DNA of 16,195 nucleotides from assembly GCA_964458185.1 (NCBI GenBank), contig CAYWFG010000033.1, forward strand, positions 1 through 16,195, read 5' to 3'. This document shows positions 13,167 to 16,195 of the stretch, piece by piece. The position numbers were made by a program, and so were the translations under genes. The notes below the pieces were generated by a model, which saw only the letters and a program-made list of their open reading frames with translations, searched no databases and was not told where the DNA came from. This stretch comes from AB-137-C09 sp964458185. Lineage in GTDB: Bacteria > Pseudomonadota > Zetaproteobacteria > Mariprofundales > Mariprofundaceae. The first letter of the stretch is position 1. Each line of letters begins with the position of its first letter.

Positions 13167-14492
13167 ATGGTGAAACGTACTGTAACGTTGTTATTGATAG
13201 GCTTTTATTGTTTTTCTTTGGGCAGCCTTGCTGGCTGCGGAGGTAATACTAACCCCAGCGGTGTCGCAGGGATGAGTTCCGTTACTATAGGTTTGGGGGG
13301 CAATGGTGTTGTTGTCGGCGCATTGGCAGCCGCTGGCACAATTCCTGCGAACGTCCGTTCTTTTAGTGTTACTGCTTTGCGGGCTGGGCAAATTATTGCA
13401 GGCCCTGTTGTTGCCACGCTACCCCAAAACAGTGTGACCATTAATGTACCCAATGGGCAAGGTGTTACCTTTCGATTGCTTGCTTACGATGCTGCGGGTG
13501 GCTTTGGTAAAGTTATTTATAAGGGTACAAGTATTACTTATAACTTAACAGGCCAAACAGTTAACATTCCCATTAAAATTAATCTTGCCGTGACCATTAC
13601 CAGCAGTGGCACGCAAACTTCGCAAGGTGGAACCATTACTTTTAATGGTTTTGTCGCAGGTGCATTACCTCCGACGACATCGCCCTTGCGCTGGACTGTG
13701 ATCGGTGGTGGAACACTGGGAACGCCTACGGCAAATGGTGCAAGTGTTACTTGGACAGCGCCCAACACACAAGCCGCAGTCGGTCAAACATACGCGATTC
13801 AAGCGCAGGTTGACCCTGCGATTAATCCTTCACAAGACCCGACTGTCATAGGCAACCTGAATGTGTTGGTGCTGCCACAAATCAATCTCTATGGTTTTGC
13901 CATGAACACCAATATTTTCACCGTAAATAATATAACATCCTCGGTAGATGTTTATGGTGCAGCAACGGCAGTGACTGCACTTGCTGCCAACCCCTTAAAC
14001 ATTAGTTTTCAGTTTCGTGATTATACAGGCAATGGCGCGAAGGCTTATGCTCCAGCCTTTCACTTTGATATTCGTGAACCCGCTGGCACGCGAGTGGCGA
14101 TTGGTGTGATCACCCCCGTTTCAATCACCACCACAGCAACGGGGCAGGTAAGCATCAGTGTTCCAGCGAACGCAGTATTAACATATACGGGAACATCAGC
14201 CGCAGGAACAATTATTAATGGTACATCAACAAACGTAGCAGCAAATTTAATCAGCACCAGTGTGCAAGGGATTGTTAGCATAGATATGAATGGATTATTA
14301 CGAACCATTGCCAACAATAGTATTGCCAGCATGAATATTTTTGCGACAGCGGGTGTATTTAATTATCAATTCGGCTTTAATAGAATTAATTTAGGGCATG
14401 AAAATGCTACCGCTACGGGAATAGATCGCTTGTTTGATGTAGGACTAAACACCAGCACGCGAGCTATTCAAGGTACGATTACGATTCAATGA
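13167..14492 (+). CDS. Outer-membrane-type lipoprotein with Ig-like region
   Basis: A 441-aa predicted lipoprotein: signal peptide 1-23, lipobox LAGC with C24, Gly at +2 and +3 (no Asp retention signal), so outer membrane or surface is expected. The mature part is almost entirely short beta-strand-like segments rich in Thr, Val, Asn, Gly and Ala. About 125-225 resembles a bacterial Ig-like fold (TITFNGFVAG, LRWTVIGGGTLG, GASVTWTAPNTQ, YAIQAQVDP). The remaining parts (30-120 and 230-441) also look like beta sandwiches but match no family I recognise; Cys is absent after C24. The ribosome site is AAAAAGGGG before ATG 13167. Its stop overlaps the next start by 4 nt (ATGA), so it is made with the beta-barrel protein. 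Function unknown; adhesin, surface-layer component or barrel substrate are possible. Confidence 0.72.
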   Translation: MVKRTVTLLLIGFYCFSLGSLAGCGGNTNPSGVAGMSSVTIGLGGNGVVVGALAAAGTIPANVRSFSVTALRAGQIIAGPVVATLPQNSVTINVPNGQGVTFRLLAYDAAGGFGKVIYKGTSITYNLTGQTVNIPIKINLAVTITSSGTQTSQGGTITFNGFVAGALPPTTSPLRWTVIGGGTLGTPTANGASVTWTAPNTQAAVGQTYAIQAQVDPAINPSQDPTVIGNLNVLVLPQINLYGFAMNTNIFTVNNITSSVDVYGAATAVTALAANPLNISFQFRDYTGNGAKAYAPAFHFDIREPAGTRVAIGVITPVSITTTATGQVSISVPANAVLTYTGTSAAGTIINGTSTNVAANLISTSVQGIVSIDMNGLLRTIANNSIASMNIFATAGVFNYQFGFNRINLGHENATATGIDRLFDVGLNTSTRAIQGTITIQ

Positions 14493-15481
14493 AATGGTAC
14501 TTGGGCGGTTTAATTTATTGCTTATGCGGCTGGAGCATCGCTGCCTATGCCGAAGCAACACCTGCCACAGACCGTCCTGTCGTGATTACCGATCATGCGA
14601 TAGAGTTATGGACAAGGTATGACCTATTCACGCCAAGCATGGATCTACTTAACTACCGAAGTCGCTTTAAGAGTAGTACCGTATTGCAACAATTTGACCA
14701 ATGGACATTGGGGATCAACCATGCCCCTTTTGCCACAGGGGCATGGCGAGCCAAGGTGTTTTGGTCGCAACAAAAGCTATCTAGAACCTTGCAACCCAAA
14801 GCGATTAACAATCATTACCGTGGTTTTTCTCTGGCATGGCAACAAACCATGCTAAGTGCAGCAAACACTCAAACAGTGATTGAATGGGGGATTGGTCAAC
14901 AACGCTCGCCCAATGCATTTTTTGACCGTTACAATCTATCGCCCAATGTAGAAATCATTGCCGCAGCAGGCAAGCACTTAATCAATATATCGGCTTGGTC
15001 ACAAGAATGGCGTTTGGCTTTGAGACAGCGTTGGCAACTATCTTCTGCGTGGACTTTTCATGGTGGTATCAACTACCGTCAATTGCGTATTCAGTCACAA
15101 ATGGATTCGTATGACCCTATAGTTCGCGCATCGCTACGCTCACCGCAAAATGAGCCATGGCAAGAACAGCATATTGGCGTTAATATTGATGCACAATGGC
15201 ATATTACGTCCTCATGGCAAGCAAGCATGGGTTGGCAGCATATTCAAATACGACGAAAAAATTATCGACAAATTAGTGGTAATCTTGATTACAACACTCA
15301 AGATAGCATCAATGCTCATGTGTATTACCATCTAAATCAACGTGTTGCTGTGTATGCCCGAGGGCAAGCCAACACAAATTTTTTATTGGGTGTTGCGCCA
15401 TTGGCGTACAACTCGCGTACCAGCAGCCGTTTCAATGCTCCTTTTGGAACACTTTCCTTCGGCGGAACTATTTCTTTTTGA
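14489..15481 (+). CDS. Predicted outer-membrane beta-barrel protein
   Basis: A 330-aa exported protein. The signal peptide ends at AYA (19-21). The mature sequence alternates polar and aromatic/hydrophobic residues in 8-12-residue runs separated by turns (for example QWTLGINHAP, GFSLAWQQTML, WTFHGGINYRQL, QASMGWQHIQIR, RVAVYARGQA), and the last strand LSFGGTISF ends in Phe, the signal read by the BAM complex. Trp, Gln and Tyr are abundant; about 10-14 strands would fit. It shares ATGA with the preceding lipoprotein gene and has no strong Shine-Dalgarno of its own, so translation is probably coupled. The fold prediction is good, but the family was not recognised; the C-terminal barrel of Slam-type lipoprotein exporters is one comparison to test. 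No N-terminal TPR domain of Slam is present. Confidence 0.72.
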   Translation: MKWYLGGLIYCLCGWSIAAYAEATPATDRPVVITDHAIELWTRYDLFTPSMDLLNYRSRFKSSTVLQQFDQWTLGINHAPFATGAWRAKVFWSQQKLSRTLQPKAINNHYRGFSLAWQQTMLSAANTQTVIEWGIGQQRSPNAFFDRYNLSPNVEIIAAAGKHLINISAWSQEWRLALRQRWQLSSAWTFHGGINYRQLRIQSQMDSYDPIVRASLRSPQNEPWQEQHIGVNIDAQWHITSSWQASMGWQHIQIRRKNYRQISGNLDYNTQDSINAHVYYHLNQRVAVYARGQANTNFLLGVAPLAYNSRTSSRFNAPFGTLSFGGTISF

Positions 15482-15539
15482 TTTTTTTCATCAATGAAGT
15501 TAGTAATGGGATACAAAATATGAAGGATGAGAGGATACT

Positions 15540-16091
15540 ATGCTAAATAAAGTTATGTTGATCGGAAATTTAGGTGCTGATCCTGATACCCGTTTTACCC
15601 AAGATCAAACCTGTATATGCAATATCAGAATAGCCACAACAGAACGTTGGAAAGACCGTTCAACAGGTCAAATGAAAGAACGTACCGAATGGCATCGTGT
15701 TGATTTATGGGGACGTTTGGGTGAAATTGCCAATCAATACTTGCGAAAAGGCAGCCGTGTTTATATTGAAGGTTCAATCAGAACTGATAAATGGACAGAC
15801 CAAAATGGTCAAGACCGCTACACTACAAAAATACGTGCCGTTGAAATGAAAATGTTAGATCGTCGCAGTGATAGCGATTTCTCTCAACAACAAGGCGAGG
15901 CTGGTTCACAACAGCAAGGTGGCAGTTTCCCAGCTTATGGTGGTGGTGCTGCTGCGCCTGTTGCCAACAATAATAGCCAGCCCCCTGCACAAACACTGCC
16001 ACAAAAAAAACAGCCCGTACAAAATGCAGACCCCTTTGCGGATAGTCCTGATTTTGCCAATGTTCCAACGGATGATGATATGCCGTTTTGA
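15540..16091 (+). CDS. ssb: Single-stranded DNA-binding protein
   Basis: SSB coats single-stranded DNA during replication, repair and recombination. The OB fold occupies 1-108: LNKVMLIGNLG at the start, ERWKDRSTGQMKERTEWHRV (35-54), LRKGSRVYIEGSIRT and KWTDQNGQDRYTT. The stacking tryptophans are present (W37, W51, W85, equivalent to W40, W54, W88 of E. coli). A Gly/Gln/Pro/Asn-rich disordered linker (110-170) ends in the acidic tip DDDMPF (178-183), which recruits partner proteins. At 183 aa it is a chromosomal-type SSB (E. coli 178). GAGAGG (15529-15534) precedes the ATG. It has its own 58-nt upstream gap and is probably a separate unit. Confidence 0.95.
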   Translation: MLNKVMLIGNLGADPDTRFTQDQTCICNIRIATTERWKDRSTGQMKERTEWHRVDLWGRLGEIANQYLRKGSRVYIEGSIRTDKWTDQNGQDRYTTKIRAVEMKMLDRRSDSDFSQQQGEAGSQQQGGSFPAYGGGAAAPVANNNSQPPAQTLPQKKQPVQNADPFADSPDFANVPTDDDMPF

Positions 16092-16195
16092 AATATAGCT
16101 AGTGTGTATTTGGATTTTCCTTTTAAGAGGGAACAGCCAGTAAAATCAATGGGTTACAGATAGATCTTCGTTTTGACCTTCTTGGCAAAGGAAGC
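16092..16195. other. Non-coding tail after ssb, with a loose relative of the 25-bp repeat
   Basis: No gene start is visible in these 104 nt. Positions 16115-16138 (TTTTCCTTTTAAGAGGGAAC followed by AGCC) loosely resemble the 25-bp repeat at 32 and 9066: TT..CC, TTTAA, GGGAA and GCC occur in the same order, but a 2-nt gap, a 2-nt insertion and several substitutions are needed. It could be a decayed third copy or chance. TTCC and GGAA here could pair as a small stem. No clear terminator for ssb was seen. Confidence 0.3.

Noticed and set aside
15459..15490. Terminator after the beta-barrel gene (TTCC TTCGGC GGAA, then T-rich)
   Set aside because: The stem has only 4 bp and is within the coding end. 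The T-rich stretch follows at a distance and is interrupted; too weak to call.
15868..16098. Overlapping frames within the SSB linker on both strands
   Set aside because: They arise from the low-complexity Gln/Gly/Pro linker of ssb and have no independent support.
1..16195. CRISPR arrays, tRNA or rRNA genes, insertion sequences with inverted ends
   Set aside because: No regularly spaced repeats, cloverleaf-like sequences, rRNA segments or transposase genes were seen; the Xer relic lacks the core and flanking sites of a mobile element.

Overview
The window carries ordinary bacterial housekeeping genes plus two less ordinary accessory stretches. The outer-membrane-type lipoproteins, a beta-barrel protein with a C-terminal Phe, a large CobB/BioD-type Pta, and SSB with a DDDMPF tip all point to a Gram-negative bacterium, most likely in the Pseudomonadota. 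Base composition is near 45-50% G+C over most genes. The class cannot be read securely from this sequence; Zetaproteobacteria or a similar lineage is only a guess.

Layout. Positions 1-774 (+) hold the intact C-terminal two thirds of a D12-class adenine methyltransferase, very AT-rich, whose 5' end is cut off beside a 25-bp repeat; this is probably a horizontally acquired remnant. Positions 801-2924 (+) encode phosphate acetyltransferase. Facing it is a compact minus-strand operon, read from 6706 down to 2937: glycine-zipper lipoprotein, Mrp-type Fe-S/ATPase, Obg GTPase, glutamate 5-kinase (ProB) and tRNA adenosine deaminase (TadA). Every junction in it is an overlap or a gap of 2-3 nt. Its promoter region, shared divergently with hisS, contains a good candidate promoter overlapped by a Fur-box-like sequence. 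Positions 6816-9054 (+) are hisS and gpsA, overlapping by 8 nt.

Positions 9055-9280 are the longest gap. It holds a second copy of the 25-bp repeat, an AT-rich tract and a small hairpin, and ends in a strong Shine-Dalgarno. From 9281 to 13098 (+) comes an apparent transcription unit: a tandem-CBS protein, a cytochrome b561-type membrane dihaem protein, a 95-codon in-frame relic of a XerC/D recombinase, a TPR plus double cNMP-binding-like protein, and a short-form citrate synthase. The recombinase relic has lost its catalytic core and carries Phe in place of the nucleophilic Tyr. From 13167 to 15481 (+) an Ig-like lipoprotein overlaps by 4 nt with a predicted outer-membrane beta-barrel. The window closes with ssb (15540-16091) and a 104-nt non-coding tail.

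How the genes work together. The minus-strand operon serves Fe-S assembly, ribosome assembly, proline synthesis and tRNA wobble editing. hisS-gpsA covers translation and phospholipid precursor supply. The 9281-13098 cluster joins ligand-sensing domains to a quinone/haem membrane protein and TCA-cycle entry, so a respiratory or energy-status role is an inference. The lipoprotein/barrel pair looks like a co-translated surface module of unknown function. I found no CRISPR array, tRNA, rRNA or intact mobile element. The least-explained items are the Xer relic with translational coupling, the 25-bp repeat at a gene-truncation point, and the lipoprotein/barrel pair.
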